In this document: in pieces, positions 45,498 through 53,794 of the stretch
Numbering within the stretch: the first letter of the stretch is position 1
Layout: every line of letters begins with the position of its first letter
Assembly: GCA_905479015.1 (NCBI GenBank)
Contig: CAJQKV010000016.1
Coordinates: forward strand, 1 to 62,776
Direction: 5' to 3'
Length of the DNA: 62,776 nt
From: an uncultured Cyclobacteriaceae bacterium
GTDB lineage: Bacteria; Bacteroidota; Bacteroidia; Cytophagales; Cyclobacteriaceae
Notes under the pieces: generated by a model
Seen by the model: the letters and a program-made list of their open reading frames with translations, nothing else
Told to the model about the DNA's origin: nothing
Database searches by the model: none
Position numbers and translations under genes: made by a program

Positions 45498-45527
45498 CAA
45501 AGCTAATGAAAATTGGATAACCCCAAA
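45498..45527 (-). promoter_or_regulatory. promoter of the copper/silver efflux operon
   Basis: On the minus strand TTTG (45524-45527) and TAGCTTTG (45498-45505) are separated by exactly 18 bp, close to the Bacteroidota consensus TTTG-N19-21-TAnnTTTG. Both boxes match perfectly. The start point would be near 45492, giving a leader of about 37 nt before the ATG at 45455. This is the best promoter seen in the window. No regulator gene lies beside it. Confidence 0.65.
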
Positions 45528-45690
45528 GATTACCGCTCTTCAAACCGCTTAATTGAGGAGGTTTTATGATTTTTTAACAAATGAATAAAGGCTTTTTTCC
45601 TATCTGTTTGCTCTGGGTTATTCCTTTTTTTCGAGTGTTGATACCTGAAAGGTAGGTATGGCTACCTTATGAAAAGCTTGAAAGAGGGAC

Positions 45691-45723
45691 AAAAAAAAGG
45701 CCTTTTGATTCAAAAGGCCTTTT
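45691..45723 (-). terminator. rho-independent terminator of the tRNA-Arg gene
   Basis: AAAAGGCCTTTTG (45695-45707) pairs perfectly with CAAAAGGCCTTTT (45711-45723) around a 3-nt loop: a 13-bp stem. On the minus strand it continues into a run of eight T. It begins one base after the tRNA discriminator base at 45725. Confidence 0.8.
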
Positions 45724-45724
45724 G

Positions 45725-45798
45725 TGCATCCGGAAGGATTTGAACCCTCAACCCCCAGAGCCGAAATCTGGTATTCTATCCAGTTGAACTACGGATGC
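45725..45798 (-). tRNA. tRNA-Arg (anticodon TCG)
   Basis: Minus-strand 74-nt cloverleaf. Acceptor GCATCCG pairs with CGGATGC, discriminator A. D stem GTTC/GAAT. Anticodon stem CCAGA/TCTGG with loop TTTCGGC, so anticodon TCG, read as Arg (CGA codons). T stem GAGGG/CCTTC with loop TTCAAAT. The CCA end is not encoded. A strong terminator follows at once. Confidence 0.95.
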
Positions 45799-45936
45799 AT
45801 TATTATAAAATTCAGTGCAAATATAGTTGTACTTCGATGAATAGATCTACATCTTGGTCTATTTTAATTGGTCCTTTTTCAGATCGATATCCATCTCTAT
45901 TTCAGTACTCTTTAAAGGTGGGCTCATCGGATTTAC

Positions 45937-47955
45937 TCACCATTTAATATAAATTTGACTTCTTAAGCTTGATCTTTGAGGCCCTTGAGTTTGGGCAAGC
46001 CCAGTACCCACCGCATCTTGTTGGGGATAATAGAATTTTCCATACTTGATCCAAAAGACCATTTTAGCATTCATCTTGTATTCAAAAAGCAGATAGCTCC
46101 TCAAGCCTGAACCTTGGTAAGCAGGCATTTCAAGTCGATAGCGTACATCTCGTTCATAGGCATATTGTCTGTTGGCGTAGTCCTGGGTATGAAAGATGGC
46201 GATTCGGGTACTGAAACTAAACTGTTTCTTGCGCAGAATCACATCCTGAAGGGCCAAATAGCCATTTTTTGAAACACCTGCTTGGTGTGTATAACTGAAT
46301 TGAAGCCGAGATTTTAATTCAAGGTAATTTGTGACTTTTTTATTCACGCGTAACCAATAATTATGTTTAGCGATACCATGAACTTCTCGTATTTTACCAT
46401 TTTCATTTATCACATTCATGGGTTTTTGCTGTTTGCGGTAATACACATCCAACGTCGTTTCCTTATCGGGTGTGTACCGATAGGAGGCTAAATATTCAAA
46501 GCCTTGTGCAGGGCCGTACACTTGATATTGTAAGACATCAAACCTGAATAGGTCATAATAAGCCGAGAATAAATGCTTTGTATTGGGTTTGATCTTTAAA
46601 CCCCAATAGAGGCCTTTCTCGTTGTTATTAACATTTTTTTCTCCAAAGGCCTTTCCATAGAAACTATGAAAATCCGAATCATAGTTTCTGTAAACCATAC
46701 TGAGGTCTATTTTAGGAAGTAAATTGACCATCATGCCTGTTACCCAACCTTTGCCTCCTGATTGAGAAATGGCACCTTCACCAAAGATTAAAAAATTTTC
46801 AAAATTCCAATCATAGTACAGACTTCCTATTTGGTTTTTATCTCCATAAAAAGCAGGGGACAAGGATCTATTGGCAGCGAGAGGAAGTGAGAAATGACTG
46901 GTCAAATACGTGATACCCACGCGCAATGAACGGATGGGTTTGAGCGCAATAAAGCCACCTAATGAACGCTCATTTAGACTGTTTTTGGCTTCGATTTGGT
47001 TGGAAGTTTGGTGCAGCCCTGATTTTTGTAAGCTGCTGACATAGTCAGAGGCCATGAGGCCATCATTGCTGATATTCCCATCCTGTTTGAGTAAAGAGGC
47101 ATGCCCGCCAAATTGGATCTGAGGGAAGTCAAATGTGGCCATGAAACCTCGGAAAAAGCCGGTTTCTCTAAGGGAATGATGGGGCCGTACATTTAAGCCA
47201 TTTCTGCGTACTGCCAGAAGGGTCTCCCGCCCTTTGCCAGGAGCATATCCTGAGCCATAGACCAATCCTTGTCCCATCTGTAATCGATAATCACCGACGA
47301 TTAAATTTTTTAAGGGACCCCGATCTTTCACCTGGATATAGGCAGAATAAAAGTCAAATCCTTTCGACTTTTGGTCCCAAGTAAAGGATTCGCCACTGTC
47401 TTTTTCTCCGATTAAGCCCACGTCAAATTGAGCGCTATTTTTTAATTTCAATTTAAAAAAAACATGGGCGTTATGGCCTTCATATGAGGAGGAATCTTGG
47501 TAACCCTTGGCTTTTTGAAGGGGTTGCGTCTGGCGCAATAAAAGTGAATTTTGGTGTAAGGGCACTGAAACTGTGGGGCTATTTCCTTTTATGGTGATGA
47601 ACGGGAGTAGTTGCTGGATTTCTACGGCATCGAGCTCGGGTACAGCTTGTAATTCGTATAAATTGTAAAACGGACCTTGCGCTGCTCGGTACCTTAAAAG
47701 GGCACGGATCTGACGGCTCTCCAAAAAAGGCAATGAGGAGAGTTCATTTTCAGTCACCTGGTTGAGGTCGAAGGGCGCTTCCATAATATGGATGAGTTGC
47801 TGATAGATATCGTCGTAGTTCAGCTCTACATTTTCAGTTTGAGATAAATTGGTAAGCAGCTGCTCAATATCAATTGCTTGATGGGTTTGAGCGCATAGTG
47901 GTATGCGGGTAAGCATCCCTAACATCCCTAAAATTAATTTGAGCTTTAACTTCAT
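45937..47955 (-). CDS. helix-hairpin-helix envelope protein with beta-barrel-like body
   Basis: 672 aa, signal peptide ending around LCAQTHQ. Residues about 60-125 hold two ComEA-like HhH units (NELSSLPFLESRQIRALLRYRAAQGPFYNLYELQAVPELDAVEIQQLLPFI). The remaining 540 residues are long alternating strands with many aromatics (FKLKLKNSAQFDVGLIGEKDSG, LIVGDYRLQMGQGLVYGSGYAPGKG) ending SLRSQIYIKW, as in outer-membrane barrels. This family is common in Bacteroidota, role unknown. HhH usually means DNA contact, so DNA uptake is one idea. The first 4 nt overlap the PorQ-like gene stop. Confidence 0.82.
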   Translation of the reverse strand: MKLKLKLILGMLGMLTRIPLCAQTHQAIDIEQLLTNLSQTENVELNYDDIYQQLIHIMEAPFDLNQVTENELSSLPFLESRQIRALLRYRAAQGPFYNLYELQAVPELDAVEIQQLLPFITIKGNSPTVSVPLHQNSLLLRQTQPLQKAKGYQDSSSYEGHNAHVFFKLKLKNSAQFDVGLIGEKDSGESFTWDQKSKGFDFYSAYIQVKDRGPLKNLIVGDYRLQMGQGLVYGSGYAPGKGRETLLAVRRNGLNVRPHHSLRETGFFRGFMATFDFPQIQFGGHASLLKQDGNISNDGLMASDYVSSLQKSGLHQTSNQIEAKNSLNERSLGGFIALKPIRSLRVGITYLTSHFSLPLAANRSLSPAFYGDKNQIGSLYYDWNFENFLIFGEGAISQSGGKGWVTGMMVNLLPKIDLSMVYRNYDSDFHSFYGKAFGEKNVNNNEKGLYWGLKIKPNTKHLFSAYYDLFRFDVLQYQVYGPAQGFEYLASYRYTPDKETTLDVYYRKQQKPMNVINENGKIREVHGIAKHNYWLRVNKKVTNYLELKSRLQFSYTHQAGVSKNGYLALQDVILRKKQFSFSTRIAIFHTQDYANRQYAYERDVRYRLEMPAYQGSGLRSYLLFEYKMNAKMVFWIKYGKFYYPQQDAVGTGLAQTQGPQRSSLRSQIYIKW

Positions 47956-48755
47956 CGAAAGCTTATAGAAAATTCGTGAATAGATCCTAAGCTAGGTTGC
48001 TCAGTGAAGGCATAATCCAATGAAAAGTTTTGAATGAGTAGGCCTAAGCCCACTGAAAACGACTGAAGTTGGGTATTAAAACCTGTTCGGAAAAGAAGTT
48101 GTTTGACGACTTCGTATTCTAAGCCAAATTTAAATAAGTGATCCGTAAGTGTAGCTTGTTCTACTTCTGCATTGAGTTTAAGATCAGTAATCGGATGATA
48201 AGAGAGGCCTAGTTTTAAAATCATAGGAATTGAGGTCGTCACTTCTCGATACCATAAGGTGTTGGCATTACTGATGGACATGCCTAACAGCAGGGTGGGC
48301 GTGAGGTCGGCCAAACCTCCCAAATCAAACAAAACATAATGCTTGTTGGGTTGGGTGTCTACATGAAACTGGTTGACGATTAGTGATCCAGCCAATGAGA
48401 ATCTTTGTATTTTATTGCCTATGCCTATGCGTATTTGTTGTTCATTATAAAAAGGGTCTCCAAATTTCAAGATGGCGGCACCTAAATTGTATTTTTCGGA
48501 ATGATGTACATAGCCTGCCGCGAGCGTTTGAAAAACAGAGAGACCAAATGGGCGCTTGTAGCTCAAAAAACAATGCGACTGCTCAATGCTACCCAAGGCA
48601 CCTATATTGTTGAACATAGACCATCCGTCGCTCAACGTGAGAGATGCTCCTGACATCCCCGCGCTGCGCGCGCCTACAGTGGGGTTGGCTATTTGTCCGA
48701 TACTCTGGAGGGTGCTCAATAATAGGATAGCGGCAAATGAAAATTTCTTAATCAT
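47952..48755 (-). CDS. PorV/PorQ-like outer-membrane protein
   Basis: 267 aa with signal peptide (MIKKFSFAAILLLSTLQSIGQ). The mature start NPTVGARSAGMSGASLTLSDGWSMFNNIGAL is the PorV/PorQ entrance, with the AR.AGMG..L-like and W..FNNPA-like motifs, followed by barrel strands to the C-terminal Phe-containing FSISFR. Such proteins serve in type IX secretion or as FadL-like barrels. It is shorter than PorV (about 380 aa) and closer to PorQ in size. It is translated with the HhH barrel gene (ATGA overlap), which suggests a joint function. Confidence 0.75.
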   Translation of the reverse strand: MIKKFSFAAILLLSTLQSIGQIANPTVGARSAGMSGASLTLSDGWSMFNNIGALGSIEQSHCFLSYKRPFGLSVFQTLAAGYVHHSEKYNLGAAILKFGDPFYNEQQIRIGIGNKIQRFSLAGSLIVNQFHVDTQPNKHYVLFDLGGLADLTPTLLLGMSISNANTLWYREVTTSIPMILKLGLSYHPITDLKLNAEVEQATLTDHLFKFGLEYEVVKQLLFRTGFNTQLQSFSVGLGLLIQNFSLDYAFTEQPSLGSIHEFSISFR

Positions 48756-48844
48756 GTTCAGTGCAGTTAATACAACCTGATCTGCTCAGTGTTATTAGCC
48801 AGATCATTCATTAAATATTAATTTTATTGTTTGTATAATGCAAT

Positions 48845-48852
48845 TACCTTTA
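48845..48852 (+). promoter_or_regulatory. candidate -7 box just before the MORN-repeat gene
   Basis: TACCTTTA differs from TAnnTTTG in one base, and TTTA lies 18 bp upstream (48823-48826). A start point near 48858 would leave only about 3 nt before the ATG at 48861. Confidence 0.3.
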
Positions 48853-48860
48853 GGTGAACT

Positions 48861-49484
48861 ATGATTTTAAGGTTACCAATATTGATATTAATGTGGTCAG
48901 TTACTTCAACAGTCGCTGCTCAGGATACTACTTATTACCAGGATTTTGGTGTGATGAAATCCATAGGCCTGAGTATTGATGATCAGAGAGTGGGTGACTG
49001 GAATTTCTATTATGTCAGTGGCGCCCTGAGTGCAAAACTCGTTTATAGTGAAGGTAGTTTGGATGGAAAGCAGCAGTATTATTACCCTAATGGATCTCTG
49101 CAAGCCATTGAAACTTGGGGCCAAGATGCTTTAAAAGATTCTGCGTTTTACTATCATGAAACAGGAGCCTTAGAGAAGAAAGGGAGGTATTTCAATAATT
49201 TGTATATGGGGATATGGGAATTTTATCATCCCAATGGGAATTTGAAAAGAAGGGGTAACTACGAGCAAGGAACTCCCGTCGGTCATTGGCAATTCTTTTA
49301 TGAACAGGGGGCGCTTTGGCAGGAGGGTACATTGGTCTCTGGATTAGAGTCAGGTCCGTGGCAATACTACGATGACTTAGGTCAACTTCAGTACGTAGGT
49401 GCATTTGATCAGGGAAAACAAATAGGACTCTGGTATAAATACAATCGGCAGGGTAAAAAGAAAAAATGGAAGCAGTTTGACTAA
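48861..49484 (+). CDS. MORN-repeat (YwqK-type) exported protein
   Basis: 207 aa with signal peptide MILRLPILILMWSVTSTVAAQ. About six repeats of the G-x-x-x-G-x-W-x-F/Y-Y-x-x-x-G-x-L type follow, such as VGDWNFYYVSGALSAK, MGIWEFYHPNGNLKRRGNYEQG and VGHWQFFYEQGALWQEGTL, ending QIGLWYKYNRQGKKKKWKQFD. Homologues are labelled "toxin-antitoxin YwqK family antitoxin", but no toxin gene is adjacent, so I would not adopt that role. It is likely a surface or envelope binding protein. Its 3' end overlaps the BamA-like gene by 4 nt. Confidence 0.85.
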   Translation: MILRLPILILMWSVTSTVAAQDTTYYQDFGVMKSIGLSIDDQRVGDWNFYYVSGALSAKLVYSEGSLDGKQQYYYPNGSLQAIETWGQDALKDSAFYYHETGALEKKGRYFNNLYMGIWEFYHPNGNLKRRGNYEQGTPVGHWQFFYEQGALWQEGTLVSGLESGPWQYYDDLGQLQYVGAFDQGKQIGLWYKYNRQGKKKKWKQFD

Positions 49485-50902
49485 AGATCAGCCTTTATAT
49501 TCAGAGCAAAATTACGTTCATTTTCAGAATTATAGGAATATTCCAGACGTAGGACCATATCATACATTGCAACGAGGTCCAAACCTACTCCGAAACTATA
49601 AAGCAATTGATTGGTCAGTCTACTGCTGATTTCATAGTTGGGATAATTATCTACCCAAGCAAAGTCAGCAAAGAATTTTAGGTAAGCGGCCATTCTAAAT
49701 TGAGAAAATTGGGATATAGGCATGATATTTCGGATGTCTTTCGACCGGTCAAAAACTTTTTTTCTTACTGTGTTTTTTTGAAGTAAAAACTTCGAGCCTT
49801 CGATTAAGTCTAATTCAAAACCCCTCGCCAGCACATCATTGTAGCCGAGTCCTTGATAGTTGAAATATGGTTGCTCTGTAGGGAAGGTTTGGAGTCCCAT
49901 GATGCCATTGGCTAAAAAAAAGTCATTGCCTAGAGGGGTGTATTTATTGAATTTTAGGCTAACCGTAGAAACACTAAATTGATTTCGATGTCCCAAGCCA
50001 ATGTTTTCAAGAGAAGCTTGTAAAAATGTTCCTGAAGTAGCAAAACGCTTATTGTTTCGATGATCACTGATAAAATTATAACTCAATCCAAAATAGCTTT
50101 GTTTTTTTTCTTGGTTGAAATGATAATTAGGATTCAAGCGCACAACGGTATCAGATACTTCACTTTGTAGATAGTTTAAACTGATTTGATGAAAATTATA
50201 AAAGGATGGGCGATAGGTATAGCTGGTCGAAGCAAAATACTCCTTTTTATTGATGACATCTGAATTGAAAAAATCAGGTACATGATCTTTGGTTATGTAG
50301 GATACATTTTCACTTTCGCTATAAGAATAGGTAAATCTTAAACCATTTTTTTGATTTTTATCAATGAAAGGAATCATATAATCAATGAGTAAATTTCTTT
50401 CAAAACCTACTTTTCCTATGAATTTTAATGTTTGATTTTGACCTCCAAGGTTATATTGAGTAAGTCTCAAACCATAATTGAAACGGTTTATATCACCTTC
50501 TCTATTGATCAGCCAATCCATCAAATTTCGATCAGCTATGTCTATTAACGGTGCCGGAAAAAAATACCATCGCTCATCAACTTTAACAAAAATATTTATC
50601 GATGCTTTTTCAGGGTCTTCTAAAATCTCAATAGAGACGGTATTGAATAAATTGGTATTGAGGATATTTATTTTATCTAATTCAATACTTTTTTTGATAT
50701 CATCGAGCGTGCCATAAGTTCCTTTCTTCAAACTCATTTCTCTTAAAATTATTTTTTCTTTGGTTTTTTTATTTCCTAAAATAAAAATTTCTTCGATACT
50801 TAAGCGCGGGTCACTAATAGGAAAATCAGATCCATTTTGAGCTTTCAAGTTTGGGATTGAAAGGATAAAAATAAAAACAAGTAAATAGAGGTTATTATTC
50901 AA
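49481..50902 (-). CDS. BamA/TamA-like outer-membrane protein with one POTRA domain
   Basis: 473 aa, signal peptide (MNNNLYLLVFIFILSIPNLKAQ) starting from TTG at 50902. No in-frame ATG fits. A POTRA-like domain is at about 34-110 (IEEIFILGNKKTKEKIILREMSLKKG...NTVSIEIL), then a 16-strand barrel region with RFNYGLRLTQYNLGGQNQTLKFIGKVG and ending LRLEYSYNSENERNFALNIKAD. Only one POTRA, against five in BamA, so it is an accessory Omp85 protein rather than the main insertase. Convergent with the MORN gene and divergent from yidD. Confidence 0.85.
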   Translation of the reverse strand: MNNNLYLLVFIFILSIPNLKAQNGSDFPISDPRLSIEEIFILGNKKTKEKIILREMSLKKGTYGTLDDIKKSIELDKINILNTNLFNTVSIEILEDPEKASINIFVKVDERWYFFPAPLIDIADRNLMDWLINREGDINRFNYGLRLTQYNLGGQNQTLKFIGKVGFERNLLIDYMIPFIDKNQKNGLRFTYSYSESENVSYITKDHVPDFFNSDVINKKEYFASTSYTYRPSFYNFHQISLNYLQSEVSDTVVRLNPNYHFNQEKKQSYFGLSYNFISDHRNNKRFATSGTFLQASLENIGLGHRNQFSVSTVSLKFNKYTPLGNDFFLANGIMGLQTFPTEQPYFNYQGLGYNDVLARGFELDLIEGSKFLLQKNTVRKKVFDRSKDIRNIMPISQFSQFRMAAYLKFFADFAWVDNYPNYEISSRLTNQLLYSFGVGLDLVAMYDMVLRLEYSYNSENERNFALNIKADL

Positions 50903-50959
50903 GCTGATATCTTCTAACGTAGTATCTATCCAATTAAGAACGCAAACAGAACTAAAATT

Positions 50960-50991
50960 ATTGGTTAGACCAAATCAATTATCTAGTATTG
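50960..50991 (+). promoter_or_regulatory. candidate promoter for yidD
   Basis: ATTG (50960-50963) and TAGTATTG (50984-50991, one mismatch to TAnnTTTG) are 20 bp apart. The ATG at 50996 follows the -7 box by only 4 nt, so the message would start at or beside the start codon. Confidence 0.35.
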
Positions 50992-50995
50992 TGTC

Positions 50996-51217
50996 ATGAA
51001 AATGCTTTTTCGCAAGTTGTTGACCCTGCCTATTGTTATCTATCAACTCAGCATTTCTCCATTTTTACCAAGTTCCTGTAGGTTTACCCCAACGTGTTCT
51101 CATTATGCCAAAGAGGCCATTATAAAGCATGGAGCATTCAAAGGCTTATTTTTAGCTGCTCAAAGGATCTCTGCTTGTCATCCTTGGGGGCGGACTGGAC
51201 ACGATCCTGTTCCTTAG
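50996..51217 (+). CDS. yidD: membrane protein insertion efficiency factor YidD
   Basis: 73 aa. Nearly all residues match the family: [58 protein letters not shown] ending HDPVP, with the conserved cysteines at CRFTPTCS and CHPWG. It has an amphipathic N-terminal helix and acts at the inner membrane with YidC/Sec. The usual rnpA-yidC neighbours are absent here. It faces nadE with 2 bp between the stops. Confidence 0.95.
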   Translation: MKMLFRKLLTLPIVIYQLSISPFLPSSCRFTPTCSHYAKEAIIKHGAFKGLFLAAQRISACHPWGRTGHDPVP

Positions 51218-51219
51218 AA

Positions 51220-53055
51220 TCATATTTTGTCCAGCTCATCCAATTCTTCTTTGAATCCACTGGATAAGATGGGGAATCTACACCAAGTCCTCGGATCTAC
51301 ATTAAAGGCATCCATGTGAAAGCTTGGCGCTAGCCGTTCTCTTTTCCATTGATTAATAGACCAAAGTCTAAAAAATTTCTTGATCCAACTTTTAATATCT
51401 GTCCCGTATTTGGGCTTCAGTTTTTCGTAGATCATAGTGGGAGGATATTTATGTTGTATCGCCCATCGCTCAATTTCTACTAAAACCTTGTAAGGCATAA
51501 GATCTGTCTCATCTTCTTGTTTTTTATTTAGAGGTCTCAGTTCTGCCGTAGGGGCAAGGTTGTTTACGTGACTTAATGCCGTATAGTTTAAGGTGGTTTC
51601 GGCATATTTTAGCCACTCCAGAATAAAATATTTATCTATCGCAGCAATAGGTGAGATACTTCCGCTGGTATCACCGTCCATAGTCGTATAGCCCACATCA
51701 CCTTCGCTTCTATTGGAGGTGGTTAGTAATAGGGAATGATTGATGTTCGCCAACATCCAAATGATGGGAGACCTACTCCGAGCTTGAATGTTTTGGAGGG
51801 TAATGTCGTCTTCATCCCAATTAAGTTTCCTCCCAATGGCGTCTTCAATGGTATCACAATATCCTTTTACCTGGTTATCGATGTTCCACTCATAATGGGT
51901 AGCGCCTATGAACTCAGCTAATTTCCGTGCTGATGCTGCAGTTTTGGCGGAGGAATTTTGGGTGCCTTGATAAGCAGTAACCATCAATGAAGCCATTATG
52001 TCCTTGGCATTTTTTAAGGTGGTTGGGAGCTTTAATCTTTTTCTTACTGTTGCGATTCCTAATTCTTGAATGGCCAAGTCCACCATTCTACGTACCATGA
52101 TGGCAATAGTGCTCGAATCAGCGCCCCCACTCAAGGAGAGTACAAACCCTTTGTTTTTACTTTTTATCAAGTAATCAAAAAGGGCTAAGGGCAGTGCTTG
52201 ACTCATTTCTTCGAGTTTGCCCGTATAATCTTTCTTGAGGTTTGTGGAGGAGGTTTGGCGATCAAAGTCCACCTCGCAATAAAGTATATTGAAGGGTTTG
52301 AAGGAAAATCGGGTATTGTGTCCAATCAAATTTCCATTTTGAGCAATTAAAATATCCCCATCATAAATCATTCTACCGGCTTCATTGCCAAGAAGATTGG
52401 TATAAAGGTAGGTGCAATTGAATTTTTTTGAACTAGAGACCACCAGTTGTTCTCTGTATTTTTCTTTCTCGAAAGCAAAATGGCTGGCGCTTGGATTGAG
52501 TATGATTTCAATCCCTTGGGTGACTAAATGATTGGCGGGACGATCTTCTTGCCAAGCATCTTCACAAATTTCAAATCCAATCTTTATATTTTTTATCTCT
52601 AAGGAAATAGCACCGATCTGAACAGGTTGACCTGCAATATTTAAAGTTTTTATTTTATGGTAGGGCCAAGAGGAAAACCATCTTCTTTCATAGTGAATGC
52701 CGTCATTCGCTAAATTATGTTTGGCATAAATACCTAGGATTTTCTCATCTTCAATGAGGGCAATACAATTATAGATTTGGCCTTCAAATCGGACAGGCAA
52801 ACCCAGACAGGTAGTGAGACCAGAGGTGAAAGGGAGGAGTTCAATCAATTTGGCCTGTGCGGTCTCACAAAGCCAGGTACTTAAAAACATGTCTTCACAG
52901 CCATATCCAGTAATACAGAGTTCAGGAAGACACAACAGCTCAATGTTATTTTCTTGAGCTTCTTGAAAGACATCTTTAATGTTTTTCAAATTATGGTCCC
53001 AATCCATTGGAATTTGGTTGAGGCAGGCGCCCCCTATACGCAAAATTCTACTCAT
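51220..53055 (-). CDS. nadE: glutamine-dependent NAD+ synthetase
   Basis: 611 aa. The N-terminal nitrilase-like glutaminase has the Glu in PELCITGYG, Lys in AKHNLANDG and nucleophile Cys in IGFEICEDAW (about 168). The C-terminal synthetase has the PP-loop SLSGGADSSTIAIM (about 305-318), NRSEGDVGYTTMDGDTSGSISPIA and DLMPYKVL. It makes NAD+ from nicotinate adenine dinucleotide and glutamine-derived ammonia. Its start overlaps the rnc stop by 8 nt, making it the last gene of the acpP-fabF-rnc-nadE series. Confidence 0.96.
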   Translation of the reverse strand: MSRILRIGGACLNQIPMDWDHNLKNIKDVFQEAQENNIELLCLPELCITGYGCEDMFLSTWLCETAQAKLIELLPFTSGLTTCLGLPVRFEGQIYNCIALIEDEKILGIYAKHNLANDGIHYERRWFSSWPYHKIKTLNIAGQPVQIGAISLEIKNIKIGFEICEDAWQEDRPANHLVTQGIEIILNPSASHFAFEKEKYREQLVVSSSKKFNCTYLYTNLLGNEAGRMIYDGDILIAQNGNLIGHNTRFSFKPFNILYCEVDFDRQTSSTNLKKDYTGKLEEMSQALPLALFDYLIKSKNKGFVLSLSGGADSSTIAIMVRRMVDLAIQELGIATVRKRLKLPTTLKNAKDIMASLMVTAYQGTQNSSAKTAASARKLAEFIGATHYEWNIDNQVKGYCDTIEDAIGRKLNWDEDDITLQNIQARSRSPIIWMLANINHSLLLTTSNRSEGDVGYTTMDGDTSGSISPIAAIDKYFILEWLKYAETTLNYTALSHVNNLAPTAELRPLNKKQEDETDLMPYKVLVEIERWAIQHKYPPTMIYEKLKPKYGTDIKSWIKKFFRLWSINQWKRERLAPSFHMDAFNVDPRTWCRFPILSSGFKEELDELDKI

Positions 53056-53794
53056 CGATTTGCTCTTCCAATACTTCTAAAGTCCTCCTTGCAGCATCTT
53101 GCGCTGCCTTTTTTTTACTTAATCCATAGCCAATTTCGTAAACTTGTTCGTCAATGACTACTTGTGTGGTAAATTGTTTTTTCTTAATTGAGTCGTTTAA
53201 ATCGAGTGCTTTAAAGGAGATTTGCTTATTTTCTTTTTGTGCCCACTCAATCAGTTTACTTTTATGATTAGTGGTGGTATGTATTAACTCATCCAAATCA
53301 TAATGGGCAAGTATGATTTTTTCAATGATAAATTTGCGGCATTTCGAAAATCCTTTATCTCTATAAACGGCCCCAATTAATGCTTCCAAAGAATCACCAA
53401 AAATTGACTTAGGCATGACCGCATACTGATTCTTATGATATTTAATCAGTTGGTTCAGACCTATTTTTCTTGAAAGCAGATTGAGGGATTCTCTATTGAC
53501 AATCTTTGATCTGATTTCAGTCAGAAATCCTTCATCTTTAAAAGGAAATTGGGTGAACAAGTAGTCTGCTACGACCATGCCCAGCACCGCATCGCCTAGA
53601 TATTCTAATCGTTCATTGGACTCTTTGATTCCGTGGAAATTTACCACAGCAGCACTGCTGTGGTTTACCGCTAATTTGTAGAGGCCAACATTGTAAACAA
53701 GTTGGCCGGTGATGGATTGGATAGCGTTTAAAAAAACGCGGTCTTCTTTTGATAAAAATAGGTGACGTAGGCTCGCTAAATTTCGAAAAAGCAC
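53048..53794 (-). CDS. rnc: ribonuclease III
   Basis: 248 aa. RNase III signature NERLEYLGDAVLGMVVADYLF (about 58-78) with catalytic Glu/Asp, then KIVNRESLNLLSRKIGL, SIFGDSLEALIGAVYRDKGF with the second acidic cluster. A dsRNA-binding domain lies at the end (KLIEWAQKENKQISFKAL...GLSKKKAAQDAARRTLEVLEEQ). It cuts double-stranded RNA and processes rRNA. The start is GTG, sharing bases with the fabF stop as TAGTG, which points to translational coupling. An 8-nt overlap links it to nadE. Confidence 0.95.
   Translation of the reverse strand: MLFRNLASLRHLFLSKEDRVFLNAIQSITGQLVYNVGLYKLAVNHSSAAVVNFHGIKESNERLEYLGDAVLGMVVADYLFTQFPFKDEGFLTEIRSKIVNRESLNLLSRKIGLNQLIKYHKNQYAVMPKSIFGDSLEALIGAVYRDKGFSKCRKFIIEKIILAHYDLDELIHTTTNHKSKLIEWAQKENKQISFKALDLNDSIKKKQFTTQVVIDEQVYEIGYGLSKKKAAQDAARRTLEVLEEQIDE

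Noticed and set aside
45456-45500. Extended start of the HYC protein
   Set aside because: It overlaps the promoter boxes and the added residues precede the signal peptide.
48861-49484. Toxin-antitoxin role for the YwqK/MORN-repeat protein
   Set aside because: No toxin gene adjacent, and the protein has a signal peptide. The antitoxin label comes from distant family naming.
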